A stretch of DNA of 64,000 nucleotides from Rhodanobacter sp. PCA2 (GTDB lineage: Bacteria; Pseudomonadota; Gammaproteobacteria; Xanthomonadales; Rhodanobacteraceae). The stretch lies in contig NZ_NJIC01000047.1 of NCBI RefSeq assembly GCF_013620825.1, forward strand, positions 61,244-125,243, read 5' to 3'. The notes beneath the pieces are model-generated. The model saw only the letters and a program-made list of their open reading frames with translations, made no database searches and was not told where the DNA came from. The position numbers were made by a program, and so were the translations under genes. Below are positions 21,967 to 30,667 of the stretch, piece by piece. Each line of letters begins with the position of its first letter. Position 1 is the first letter of the stretch.

Positions 21967-22728
21967 ATGACTGCCGCCCTCTCCGCCGCACCGCCCGTGC
22001 TGCAACTCGACCGCGTCACCCGCCGCCGCGCCGGCCGGGTCGCCGTGCAGGACCTGAACCTGGAACTGGCGCCCGGCCAGGTGCTGGGCCTGCTCGGCGT
22101 GAACGGCGCGGGCAAGTCCACCACGCTGTCGATGATCGCCGGCGCGCTGCGCCCGGACGCGGGCGCCATCCGCCTGAATGGCGAGGATTTTCTGGAGCGC
22201 CCCGAGCTGGCGCGGCGCCTGGTCGGCTGGCTGCCCGAACGCGCGCCGGTGTGGCCGGAGCTCAGCGTGACGGAGCACCTGGACGCCCATGGACGCCTGC
22301 GCGGCCTGCACGGTGCGGCGCTGCGCGAAGCCCGCGGGGCCATCATCGAACGGCTGGAGCTGCAGCCGCTGGCGCGGCGGCTGGCGGGCATATTGTCGCA
22401 GGGCCAGCGCCAGCGCCTGGGACTGGCCTGCGCGCTGCTGCACCGCCCCGCCCTGCTGGTGCTGGACGAGCCGGCCAACGCGCTCGATCCCGTGCAGGTC
22501 GGCGCGCTGCGCGAGCTGATCCGCGAACAGGCCGCCGCGGGCACGGCGGTGATCCTGTCCACCCATGTGCTGGTCGAAGTGACCGCGGTGTGCGATCGCG
22601 TGGCGATCCTGCACGAGGGACGCCTGCACCACGACGGCCCGGTGAGCGCCGACGACCATGCCGCGCTGGAGCGCCGCTTCTTCGGGATCGCGATGCAGGG
22701 CGCCACCCCGGCGGCGTGCGCCGCATGA
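21967..22728 (+). CDS. ABC transporter ATP-binding protein (GldA-like)
   Basis: 253 residues. Walker A GVNGAGKST (about 46-54), signature LSQGQRQRLGLACALLH (a Q replaces the first G of LSGGQ), Walker B LLVLDEPANALDP and H-loop STHVLVEV. It is the first gene of a run with ATGA or TGATG overlaps: ATPase, permease, GldG-like, DUF4340 and mutM. That layout matches Gld/Nos-type ABC-2 exporters annotated as gliding motility-associated. In non-gliding proteobacteria the role is unknown. Confidence 0.88.
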   Translation: MTAALSAAPPVLQLDRVTRRRAGRVAVQDLNLELAPGQVLGLLGVNGAGKSTTLSMIAGALRPDAGAIRLNGEDFLERPELARRLVGWLPERAPVWPELSVTEHLDAHGRLRGLHGAALREARGAIIERLELQPLARRLAGILSQGQRQRLGLACALLHRPALLVLDEPANALDPVQVGALRELIREQAAAGTAVILSTHVLVEVTAVCDRVAILHEGRLHHDGPVSADDHAALERRFFGIAMQGATPAACAA

Positions 22729-23480
22729 CGCTGCTCGCGGTGTTCCGTCTCGAACTGCGCCGCCTGCTGGTGCAGCCGCTGGCCTGGGTGCTGCTGGCCC
22801 TGGGCCTGGCCTGGCTGGGCTGGTGTTTCACGCGCCTGCTGGGCGATTTCCTGGCCGGCGAGATCCAGCGCGCGGCCCAGCCGGATGGCCCGGGTTACGT
22901 GGATCTCGTGGCCGTGCCGCTGCTCGGCCAGCTCGCCCAGATCGCCTTCCTCGTGGTGCCGCTGCTGGCGATGTCCACGCTGGCCGGCGAACGCCGCAAC
23001 GGCACGCTGCCGCTGCTGTTCGCAGCCGGCGTGCCGGCCTCGCGCATCGTGCTGGGCAAGTACCTCGCCTTGCTGCCATGGCTGCTGGCGTGGCTGCTGC
23101 TGACCCTGGCGATGCCGCTGGCGCTGGCGCACGCCACCACGCCGGACTGGGGCAAGCTGGCCGCCGCCACGCTGGGCATTGCCCTGATGCTGGCCGCGCT
23201 CGCCGCACTCGCCGTCGCCGCTTCCGCCTTTACCTCGCACCCGGCGATCGCGGCCGTGGTGGCCCTGCTCCTTGGCCTGGCGCTGTGGACGGTGAACCTG
23301 GGCGCGCAGATGGCCGGCATCGACGGCGGCGCCATCAACTGGCTGGCGATGAGCACGCACGGGCAGAACCTGCTGCGCGGGCTGGTCTCCACCGCCGACA
23401 TCCTGTGGTTCGTGCTGCTGGTCGCGGTCTGCCTCGCCATCGCCACGCGCCGGCTCGCGGCCGACAAGGAGCGTGGCTGA
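22725..23480 (+). CDS. ABC-2 type permease (GldF-like)
   Basis: 251 residues with six hydrophobic segments (about 17-37, 60-85, 107-130, 138-163, 170-195, 225-245). The cytoplasmic motif TLAGERRNGTLPLLFAAGVPASRIVLGKY is the ABC-2 coupling-helix region. It starts four bases inside the stop of the ATPase gene (ATGA), showing translational coupling. It forms the membrane channel with the preceding ATPase. Confidence 0.86.
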   Translation: MTLLAVFRLELRRLLVQPLAWVLLALGLAWLGWCFTRLLGDFLAGEIQRAAQPDGPGYVDLVAVPLLGQLAQIAFLVVPLLAMSTLAGERRNGTLPLLFAAGVPASRIVLGKYLALLPWLLAWLLLTLAMPLALAHATTPDWGKLAAATLGIALMLAALAALAVAASAFTSHPAIAAVVALLLGLALWTVNLGAQMAGIDGGAINWLAMSTHGQNLLRGLVSTADILWFVLLVAVCLAIATRRLAADKERG

Positions 23481-24835
23481 TGCAGCGCCTGTGGAAACGC
23501 CTCGACGGCTGGCTGTTCGCGCTGCTGCTGCTGGCCGGCGCCGGCGCCATCGGCTACCTCGGCACGCGCTACGCGCACGTGGCCGACTGGACCGCGAACG
23601 GCCGCCTGAGCCTGTCGCCGCAGAGCCGCGCCGTGCTGGCGAAGCTGGATGGCCCGGTGGAAATCGTCAGCTACGCGAACCCGCAGGGCGACCTGCGCGC
23701 CCAGGTCGCCGGCTTCCTGCAGCGCTACGAGCAGGCGAAGCCCGACCTCGCCCTGCGCTTCGTCGATCCGCAGCAGGACCCGGCGAAGATGCGCGAGCTG
23801 GGCATCGCCGTGGACGGCGAGATGATCCTGCACTACCGCGGCCACGAGCAGCGGCTCACGGAACTCTCCGAGCGCAGCGTGACGAACGCGCTGGAGCGGC
23901 TGATCCGCGGCAACGACCGCATCGTGGCCTTCGTCACCGGCGACGGCGAACGCCTGCCGGCCGGTGAGGGCAATGCCGACATGGGCAGCCTGATGGGCCT
24001 GCTCACGCAGAGCGGCCTGCGCACGGTGCCGCTGAGCTTCACCCAGGCCGCCGCCGTGCCGCAGGGCACCGACCTGGTGGTGCTGGCCAGCCCCACCGCC
24101 GCGCTGCCGGCCGGCGCGGCGCAGGCGCTGGTCGCCTACGTGCGGGACGGCGGCAACCTGCTGTGGCTGCGCGATCCGGCGAACGGCGACCTGGCCCTCA
24201 CGCCGCTGGCCGATGCGCTGGACATCCAGGTGCTGCCGGGCGTGCTGGTGGACGGCGGCGGTGCCGCGCTGGGCCTGGACGACCCGCGCCTGCTGGCGGT
24301 GGGCATGTATCCGCCCAACCCGATCACCCGGGGCTTCCGGCTCGCCACGCGCTTCCCGCAGGTGGCCGCGCTGGCGCGCACCGGCACGGGCGGCTGGACG
24401 GCCACGCCGCTGCTGCGCTCCGGCGCGCAGAGCTGGACCGAGTTCCACCCCATCGACAATACCCATCCCTCGGCGATCCGCTACGACGCCGCGGCCGGCG
24501 AGCTGAAGGGGCCGCTGGACTTCGGCTTCGCGCTGAGCCGGCTCTCGCCCAGCCCGGACAAGCGCGAGCAGCGCGCGGTGGTGGTCGGCGACGGCGACTT
24601 CCTGTCCAACGCCTACCTCGGCGAAGGCGGCAACCGCGCGCTGGGCGAGCGCATCTTCAACTGGCTGCTCGGCGACGACGCCCTCATCGATCTGCCGCGC
24701 GAAGGCGTGCCCGACCGCGTGCTGTGCATCGGCCAGGGCGAACTCAACGTCGTGAGCATCGGCTTCATGCTGGTGCTGCCGCTGCTGCTGCTCGCGATCG
24801 GTGCGCTGATCGCCTGGCGCCGGCGCCGCGCATGA
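23480..24835 (+). CDS. GldG-family auxiliary protein of ABC transporter
   Basis: 451 residues. One N-terminal membrane segment (about 12-30), a large periplasmic part, and a C-terminal segment (about 424-444) followed by RRRR. The periplasmic part shows SLSPQSRAVLAKLDGPVEIVSY, RFVDPQQDPAKMRELGI and VVVGDGDFLSNAYLGEGGNR, matching the GldG/ABC_transp_aux family related to IFT52. It starts at TGATG, one base shared with the permease stop. The partner role in the exporter is inferred from synteny. Confidence 0.82.
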   Translation: MQRLWKRLDGWLFALLLLAGAGAIGYLGTRYAHVADWTANGRLSLSPQSRAVLAKLDGPVEIVSYANPQGDLRAQVAGFLQRYEQAKPDLALRFVDPQQDPAKMRELGIAVDGEMILHYRGHEQRLTELSERSVTNALERLIRGNDRIVAFVTGDGERLPAGEGNADMGSLMGLLTQSGLRTVPLSFTQAAAVPQGTDLVVLASPTAALPAGAAQALVAYVRDGGNLLWLRDPANGDLALTPLADALDIQVLPGVLVDGGGAALGLDDPRLLAVGMYPPNPITRGFRLATRFPQVAALARTGTGGWTATPLLRSGAQSWTEFHPIDNTHPSAIRYDAAAGELKGPLDFGFALSRLSPSPDKREQRAVVVGDGDFLSNAYLGEGGNRALGERIFNWLLGDDALIDLPREGVPDRVLCIGQGELNVVSIGFMLVLPLLLLAIGALIAWRRRRA

Positions 24836-25326
24836 AGCGCACGGCGCGCGGCCGGCTGTACCTGCTGCTGGGCGTCGCCGCCCTGTTCGCGCTGGCGCTG
24901 TGGCAGTGGCGGCGCGATGCGCGCGACGCGCCGGGCACCCTGCTCGCGCTCGATCCCGCCGCCATCACGCAGGTGACGTTGCAACTGGGCGATGCGCCCG
25001 CCACGCACTACGCGAAACGCGACGGCCACTGGTGGCGCGATGATGGCCAGCGCGCCGACGACCGCTACGTGGAAACGCTCGCCGCCGCCGCGGCAGCGCC
25101 TGTGCTGCAATGGCGCGCCGGCGCCGATTTCGACGCCGCGAAGATCGGCCTCGAACCGCCGCACGCCGTGCTGAGCCTCGACGGCCAGCGCCTCGCCTTC
25201 GGCGCGATGTCGGCCACCGGGCCGCAGTGCTACGTGCAGGCCGGCGCGCGCGTGGCGCTGGTCTCGCTGCGCTACATGCCGAAGGCGCCGCAGCAGGACC
25301 ACGTCGAGCTGTCCGGGGCGCACTGA
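24832..25326 (+). CDS. DUF4340-like membrane-anchored protein, short form
   Basis: 164 residues with one N-terminal membrane anchor (about 8-24). The repeated-unit pattern [24 protein letters not shown] and [15 protein letters not shown] resembles one copy of the DUF4340 repeat, which usually occurs two or more times in proteins encoded after GldG. It overlaps GldG by four bases and mutM by one. Function is unknown. The short length suggests a reduced member. Confidence 0.6.
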   Translation: MKRTARGRLYLLLGVAALFALALWQWRRDARDAPGTLLALDPAAITQVTLQLGDAPATHYAKRDGHWWRDDGQRADDRYVETLAAAAAAPVLQWRAGADFDAAKIGLEPPHAVLSLDGQRLAFGAMSATGPQCYVQAGARVALVSLRYMPKAPQQDHVELSGAH

Positions 25327-26153
25327 TGCCCGAGCTGCCCGAAGTCGAAACCACCCGCCGCGGCATCGCCCCGCACCTCACCGGCCGGCGCGTGACGGCG
25401 GTGATCCTGCGCCGGCCGGACCTGCGCTGGCCGATCCCGCCCGAGGTCTCCGCACTGCTGCCCGGGCAGCGCATCGAGATCGTGGAACGCCGCGCGAAAT
25501 ACCTGCTGCTGCACACGCCAGCCGGCAGCGCGCTGCTGCACCTGGGCATGAGCGGCATGCTGCGCGTGCTGCCGCCCGACGTGCCGGTGGGCCTGCACGA
25601 CCACGTCGACATCGCGCTGGCGCGCGGCGCGCACGAAGGCCCGCGCGTGCTGCGTTTCACCGACCCGCGCCGCTTCGGCTGCCTGCTCTGGCAGCCGCCC
25701 GGCGCCACCCACGAACTGCTCGCGAAGCTCGGCCCCGAGCCGCTCACCGACGCCTTCGACGGCGACCTGCTGTGGCACGTGTCGCGCGGCCGCAAGGCGG
25801 CGGTGAAGCTGTTCCTGATGGACAACGCCGTGGTGGTGGGCGTGGGCAACATCTACGCCAGCGAGGCGCTGTTCGCCGCCGGCATCGACCCGCGCCGCGA
25901 AGCCGGCAGCGTGTCGCGTGCCCGCTACGCACGGCTGGCCGCCGAGGTGAAGCGCATCCTCGCCCACGCCATCGAACGCGGCGGCACCACGCTGCGCGAC
26001 TTCCTCGCCCCCGACGGCGCGCCCGGCTATTTCTTCCGCGAATTGATGGTCTACGGCCGCGCGGGCGAACCGTGCAAGGTCTGCGGCACGGCGATCCGGC
26101 AGACCGTGCTGGGCCAGCGTTCCACGTTCTGGTGCCCGCGCTGTCAGCGTTGA
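25326..26153 (+). CDS. mutM: Formamidopyrimidine-DNA glycosylase
   Basis: 275 residues. The catalytic start [13 protein letters not shown] gives Pro2 (Schiff base nucleophile) and Glu3. Lys in RAKYLLL, the helix-two-turn-helix [14 protein letters not shown], and the zinc finger CKVC...CPRC (C250, C253, C270, C273) complete the enzyme. It removes 8-oxoguanine and cleaves the abasic site. The start overlaps the DUF4340 stop by one base, so the repair gene is translationally tied to the ABC operon. Confidence 0.96.
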   Translation: MPELPEVETTRRGIAPHLTGRRVTAVILRRPDLRWPIPPEVSALLPGQRIEIVERRAKYLLLHTPAGSALLHLGMSGMLRVLPPDVPVGLHDHVDIALARGAHEGPRVLRFTDPRRFGCLLWQPPGATHELLAKLGPEPLTDAFDGDLLWHVSRGRKAAVKLFLMDNAVVVGVGNIYASEALFAAGIDPRREAGSVSRARYARLAAEVKRILAHAIERGGTTLRDFLAPDGAPGYFFRELMVYGRAGEPCKVCGTAIRQTVLGQRSTFWCPRCQR

Positions 26154-26314
26154 ACGGCCGGCGTTTCCCAGAGGAAACGGTGTAACCACGGATTGCCGGC
26201 TACACGTCGCGGCGCAAGGCGCTCAACATGAGCGCCATACCGAACACACACGCACAAGACCGGGACGCCCTGCCGTTCCGCGGGTTCGGCTTTTCTTTTT
26301 GCGGAGAAACGTCC

Positions 26315-26914
26315 ATGAGCAACGCCGTGATCGAACATCTCAAGAAGCGCCGCACCCAGTACGCGCTGGGCCGCAACCTTGGCATGTCCAAGGAAGCCCT
26401 GAACAGCCTCATCCAGGAGGCCATCAAGCACACGCCGTCGTCGTTCAACTCGCAGAGTTCGCGTGCGGTGATCCTGTTCGGCGAACAGAGCGTGAAGTTC
26501 TGGGGGCTGGCCAAGGAAGCCCTCGCCAAGATCGTGCCGGCCGATGCGTTCGCGCAGACCGCCGCCAAGCTCGACAGCTTCGCCGCCGGCGCGGGCACCG
26601 TGCTGTTCTACGAGGACCAGGACGTGGTGAAGGGCCTGCAGGAGAAGTTCGCGCTGTATGCGGACAACTTCCCGGTGTGGTCCGAGCAGTCGGACGGCAT
26701 GGCGCAGTTCGCCGTGTGGCTGGCGCTGACCGAGGCCGGCATCGGCGCCAGCCTGCAGCATTACAACCCGCTGGTGGACGATTCCGCCCGTGCGGCCTGG
26801 AACGTGCCGGCTTCGTGGAAGCTGCGTGCGCAGATGCCGTTCGGCTCGCACGAGAACGGCTTCGGCGAGAAGGCCTTCATGGACGACGGCCAGCGCTTCA
26901 TCGTCGCCGGCTGA
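26315..26914 (+). CDS. Nitroreductase family protein (Frm2/YdgI-like)
   Basis: 199 residues from ATG 26315, with GCGGAGAAACG upstream. The FMN-binding pattern begins LKKRRTQYALGRNLGMSKE, then IKHTPSSFNSQSSRAVIL, FYEDQDVV and LALTEAGIGASLQHYNPLVDD. This is the small nitroreductase subfamily that includes yeast Hbn1/Frm2 and lactococcal CinD, reducing nitro compounds or quinones with NAD(P)H and often linked to oxidative or lipid stress. It is a single gene ending at a strong terminator. Confidence 0.88.
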   Translation: MSNAVIEHLKKRRTQYALGRNLGMSKEALNSLIQEAIKHTPSSFNSQSSRAVILFGEQSVKFWGLAKEALAKIVPADAFAQTAAKLDSFAAGAGTVLFYEDQDVVKGLQEKFALYADNFPVWSEQSDGMAQFAVWLALTEAGIGASLQHYNPLVDDSARAAWNVPASWKLRAQMPFGSHENGFGEKAFMDDGQRFIVAG

Positions 26915-26934
26915 GTTCTCGCGTCATGCCTGCG

Positions 26935-26961
26935 AAGAGGGCGGCCCATGGCCGCCCTCTT
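26935..26961. terminator. Terminator between nitroreductase and the convergent unknown gene
   Basis: AAGAGGGCGGC (26935-26945) pairs with GCCGCCCTCTT (26951-26961) around CCATG, followed by TGTTT. It serves the plus-strand nitroreductase (stop 26914) and perhaps the opposing gene ending at 26988. Confidence 0.8.
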
Positions 26962-26987
26962 TGTTTCGGCGACAGGCCGCGGCCAGG

Positions 26988-27764
26988 TCAGAACGGCCAG
27001 CGGAACTCCACGTGCCGGTTGTTGAACTCCGGGTCGTCGAGGCTGCCGCCCGGCTGCGCGACCAGCGCCTGCTGCATGCCTTCCACCTCCAGCGCCTGGC
27101 CGGCGGCGAAGCGTGTGCCCAGCGCCTGCATCTCCACCAGCTTCTCGCACAGCACGCCGGCGCGATCCAGCTCGTGCGCGGGGATCTGGCGGAAGCTGAG
27201 GTCGGGGCGGCCGAACTTGCGCAGGCCGCGGGTGTGCACCCAGGAACGGTCGCCGCCCGGCTCGTCGCTGCGCAGGATCAGCACGTGGTTGCGCGGCGGC
27301 GCGCCGCCCGGCACCAGGTAACGCGCGCGCCATGCGTCGGCGTCGAACAGGCCCATGATCTGCGGGTCGAGGATCGCCCGGCCGCCGATGTCGAGCAAGG
27401 CGGCAAGCACGCCCAGGGTGTCGCGCAGGTAGTCGAGGCTGGGGCCGTCCTTCAGCTGGCCGCGCACCACCAGCACCTCGGGCGCGGTGCGCGCCTGCTC
27501 GTATGCCTCGGGCGCATCTTCGCGCATGATTTCGCCCAGCGTCCCGGACAGCGGATAGCCCTCCCACTTGCGCAATTCCAGGTTCTGGAAACGCTTGAGG
27601 TCCACGCCAGCGGGCAGGCCGGGGCTGCCGTAGCGGCGCGCCGGGATCACCAGCTCGTGCGGGTCGAACTTGCCGAACACGAAGAACTGCAGCAGCGCGT
27701 CCTCGTCGGTGCCGGGTTGCCAGTAGGGGCGCGGCCATTCGGGGGTTTGCGGTGCGTCGGTCAT
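26988..27764 (-). CDS. Conserved-looking protein of unknown function
   Basis: 258 residues, soluble, without signal peptide or membrane segment. I do not recognise the family. Features that look conserved are ILDPQIMGLFDADAW, HVLILRSDE, HTRGLRKFGRPDLS and an N-terminal aromatic-rich segment (WPRPYWQPGTDEDALLQFFV). The base composition and codon pattern fit its neighbours. It is on the same strand as tdk, 70 bases downstream of it, and may be co-transcribed with tdk. Confidence 0.65.
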   Translation of the reverse strand: MTDAPQTPEWPRPYWQPGTDEDALLQFFVFGKFDPHELVIPARRYGSPGLPAGVDLKRFQNLELRKWEGYPLSGTLGEIMREDAPEAYEQARTAPEVLVVRGQLKDGPSLDYLRDTLGVLAALLDIGGRAILDPQIMGLFDADAWRARYLVPGGAPPRNHVLILRSDEPGGDRSWVHTRGLRKFGRPDLSFRQIPAHELDRAGVLCEKLVEMQALGTRFAAGQALEVEGMQQALVAQPGGSLDDPEFNNRHVEFRWPF

Positions 27765-27834
27765 TTGCCTGCCTTGGTCGGGAGATATCGCTGCTCGCCA
27801 GCCATATCGCGGTGAGGGAGTGGGCCGGAGGCCA

Positions 27835-28485
27835 TCAGCCGTCCTGGCTGCGCGGAGCCAGTTCGCCCAGGGGAAGCACCGCCTGCTGCAGTTCGATGCG
27901 GCCGTGGCCCTCGGTGATCTTCTTGAACTCGGCGCGGCTTACCGAGACATAGCGGTCGTTGCCGCCGATCTCAACCTGCGGGCCGTCGGTGACCGCGCGA
28001 CCCTGTTCGTCCACGCGCACCACCATGGTGGCCTTGCTGCCGGTGTGGCAGATCGTCTTGATCTCCTGCAGCTCGTCGGCCCAGGCCAGCAGGTAGCGGC
28101 TGCCCTCGAACAGCTCGCCGCGAAAATCGGTGCGCAGGCCATAGGCCAGCACCGGAATGCGGAGATTGTCCACCACGTCGGTGAGCTGCCAGGCCTGCGC
28201 CCGGGTGAGGAACTGCGCCTCGTCCACGAACACGCAGTCCAGCGTGCCGTGCGCGGCGACGTCGGCCTCGACCAGGGCGAGCAGGCTTTCCTCGCCGCCG
28301 AAGCGCCGCGCGTTTGCCTTCAGGCCGATGCGCGAGGCCACCACGCCCTCGCCAAAGCGGTTGTCCAGCGCCGGCGTGAGGATCAGGGTCCGCATGCCGC
28401 GCTCGTGGTAGTTGTACGCGCTCTGCAGCAGCGTGGTGGTCTTGCCGGCGTTCATCGCCGAATAATAGAAATAGAGCTTGGCCAT
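27835..28485 (-). CDS. tdk: Thymidine kinase
   Basis: 216 residues. P-loop [15 protein letters not shown] (8-22), magnesium DEAQFL motif (about 90-95), lasso/thymidine region [28 protein letters not shown] (cited here as one region), and the C-terminal KATMVVRVD block identify the bacterial type-II enzyme. It phosphorylates thymidine to dTMP in the salvage pathway. It is divergent from rep. Confidence 0.95.
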   Translation of the reverse strand: MAKLYFYYSAMNAGKTTTLLQSAYNYHERGMRTLILTPALDNRFGEGVVASRIGLKANARRFGGEESLLALVEADVAAHGTLDCVFVDEAQFLTRAQAWQLTDVVDNLRIPVLAYGLRTDFRGELFEGSRYLLAWADELQEIKTICHTGSKATMVVRVDEQGRAVTDGPQVEIGGNDRYVSVSRAEFKKITEGHGRIELQQAVLPLGELAPRSQDG

Positions 28486-28611
28486 GGCGGTACGCGGCGT
28501 TCGTGGACGTGCATGGTAGCGCGGCTGTCATCCGTCCATGCTGCCGCCGGCGTCCGGGCCGCCGGCGCCGCTCTGCTACCATCGGCCGCCGCCTCACGCC
28601 ACGCTGCACCC

Positions 28612-30594
28612 ATGCTCAATCCGCAACAACTGGCCGCCGTCGAACACTGCGACACGCCGCTCCTGGTGCTGGCCGGCGCCGGCTCGGGCAAGACCAGCGT
28701 GATCACCCAGAAGGTCGCGTACCTGATCCAGCGGCGGAAGCTCGCCGCGTCGAAGATCGCCGCGATCACCTTCACCAACAAGGCCGCGCGCGAGATGCGC
28801 GAGCGCGTGGGCAAGCTGGTGTCGACCGATGACGCCGCCGCGCTCACCGTCTGCACCTTCCACGCGCTGGGGCTGAAGTTCCTGCAGATCGAGCATGCGC
28901 GCGCCGGCCTGCGCCGCGGCTTCTCCGTGCTCGACGCGGACGACAGCGAGGGCATCGTGAAGGAGCTGGCGCCCAAGGGCGCCAAGCCCGACGTGCTGCA
29001 CGGCCTGCGCAACCTGCTGGGTCGCGCCAAGAACGCGGGGCTGTCGCCGGGGGAGGCGCTGGCCGCCGCGCGCAGCCCGCGCGAGCTGGAGGCGGCGACG
29101 ATCTACGAGATGTACCAGCAGCGCCTCGCCACCTTCAACGCGGTGGACTTCGACGACCTGATCCGGCTGCCGCTGCGCATCCTGGAAACCGACGAAGACT
29201 GCCGCAACGCGTGGCGCGAGCGGCTGCGCTACCTGCTGGTGGACGAATACCAGGACACCAACGACGCGCAGTACCGCCTGCTCAAGGCGCTGGTCGGCGA
29301 GCGCGGCGGCATCACCTGCGTGGGCGACGACGACCAGAGCATCTACGCATGGCGCGGCGCCAACCCCGAGAACATCGACCAGCTCGGCCGCGACTGGCCG
29401 AACCTGCGCGTGATCAAGCTGGAGCAGAACTACCGCTGCGGCAAGCGCATCCTGCGCGCGGCGAATGCGCTGATCGCCAACAATCCGCATGCGCACGAAA
29501 AGAAGCTGTGGAGCGAGCACCCGGAAGGCGCGCCGATCCGCGTGCTGGAATGCAAGGAAGCCGGGCACGAGGCCGAGAAGGTGGCCTCGATCGCCACCAC
29601 CCTGGCCGAGAGGCACAAGGCGCGCTGGCACGATATCGCCATCCTCTACCGCGGCAACTTCCAGGCGCGGCCGCTGGAAATGGCGCTGCGCCTCGCGCGC
29701 ATCCCGTATCACCTCACCGGCGCGCTTTCCTTCCTCGACCGCGCGGAGGTGAAGGATCTGCTCTGCTACCTGCGCCTGCTCGCCAACCCCAGCGACGACG
29801 CCGCCTTCCTCCGCGTGGTGAACGTGCCGAAGCGCGAGATCGGCGCCACCACGCTGGAAAAGCTCGGCCAGTTCGCGCAGTCGAAGCATTGCTCGCTGCT
29901 GGAAGCCACGCGCAGCGACGGCGTGCTGCGCCAGCTTTCCCCGCGCCCGGCCGCCGCGCTGGCCGCGTTCTCCGACCTGCTGGACGAACTGCGCAGCGCC
30001 TCGCTGCACGAGAGCGCGGCGGACCTGGTCGAGCGCATCCTGAAACGCACCGGCTACGCGGCCCAGCTTGCCGCCGCCACGCCGGACGCTTCCGTGCGCG
30101 AACGCAAGCTCGGCAACCTGCGCGAACTCACCGAATGGTTCCGCGCCATGCAGAAAGGCGACAGCGCCGGCGACCTCGCCGCCCAGCTCGCCCTGCTCAG
30201 CCACGCCGACCGCGACGACCCCGGCAACGCGGTGCGCATGATGACCCTGCACGCGGCCAAGGGCCTGGAATTCCGCTTCGTCTTCATCGTGGGCTGCGAG
30301 GACGGCACGCTGCCGCACGACGGCGCCATCGACGAGGGTCGCATCGACGAGGAACGCCGCCTGATGTACGTGGGCATCACCCGCGCCAAGGAGCTGCTGA
30401 CCCTGTCCTGGTCGGCGAAGACGAAGCGCTACGGCGAGGTGCACGCGAACCAGCCCAGCCGCTTCCTGCAGGAACTTCCGCAGGCCGACCTGCACTGGCA
30501 GGGCAAGGACCCGGACGCGGACAAGGAGGCGGTGCGCGAGACCGCCGAATCGCACATGGCGCGGATCAAGGCCATGCTGGCCGCCCCTGGTTGA
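28612..30594 (+). CDS. rep: ATP-dependent DNA helicase Rep (UvrD/Rep family, SF1)
   Basis: 660 residues. Start MLNPQQLAAVEHCDTPLLVL leads to Walker A AGAGSGKT (21-28), Ia ITFTNKAAREM, motif II LLVDEYQDTND, III GDDDQSIYAWRGA, IV YRGN, V VRMMTLHAAKGLEFRFVFIVG and VI YVGITRAKELL. Length and the QNYRCGKRILRAANALI segment favour Rep over UvrD. It unwinds 3'-5' and clears protein blocks ahead of replication forks. ATG 28612 begins directly at the family's N-terminus. Confidence 0.95.
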   Translation: MLNPQQLAAVEHCDTPLLVLAGAGSGKTSVITQKVAYLIQRRKLAASKIAAITFTNKAAREMRERVGKLVSTDDAAALTVCTFHALGLKFLQIEHARAGLRRGFSVLDADDSEGIVKELAPKGAKPDVLHGLRNLLGRAKNAGLSPGEALAAARSPRELEAATIYEMYQQRLATFNAVDFDDLIRLPLRILETDEDCRNAWRERLRYLLVDEYQDTNDAQYRLLKALVGERGGITCVGDDDQSIYAWRGANPENIDQLGRDWPNLRVIKLEQNYRCGKRILRAANALIANNPHAHEKKLWSEHPEGAPIRVLECKEAGHEAEKVASIATTLAERHKARWHDIAILYRGNFQARPLEMALRLARIPYHLTGALSFLDRAEVKDLLCYLRLLANPSDDAAFLRVVNVPKREIGATTLEKLGQFAQSKHCSLLEATRSDGVLRQLSPRPAAALAAFSDLLDELRSASLHESAADLVERILKRTGYAAQLAAATPDASVRERKLGNLRELTEWFRAMQKGDSAGDLAAQLALLSHADRDDPGNAVRMMTLHAAKGLEFRFVFIVGCEDGTLPHDGAIDEGRIDEERRLMYVGITRAKELLTLSWSAKTKRYGEVHANQPSRFLQELPQADLHWQGKDPDADKEAVRETAESHMARIKAMLAAPG

Positions 30595-30667
30595 CGGACC
30601 GGCGGTCGCCTTTCATTGTGTCGCCGGCGACCGGCCGCCTCTCCATCCCGGCGCCAGGGGACATTCC

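Noticed and set aside
26162-26179. Hairpin CGTTTCC/GGAAACG after mutM as terminator
   Set aside because: Only 7 pairs and no T-run follow; too weak to call.
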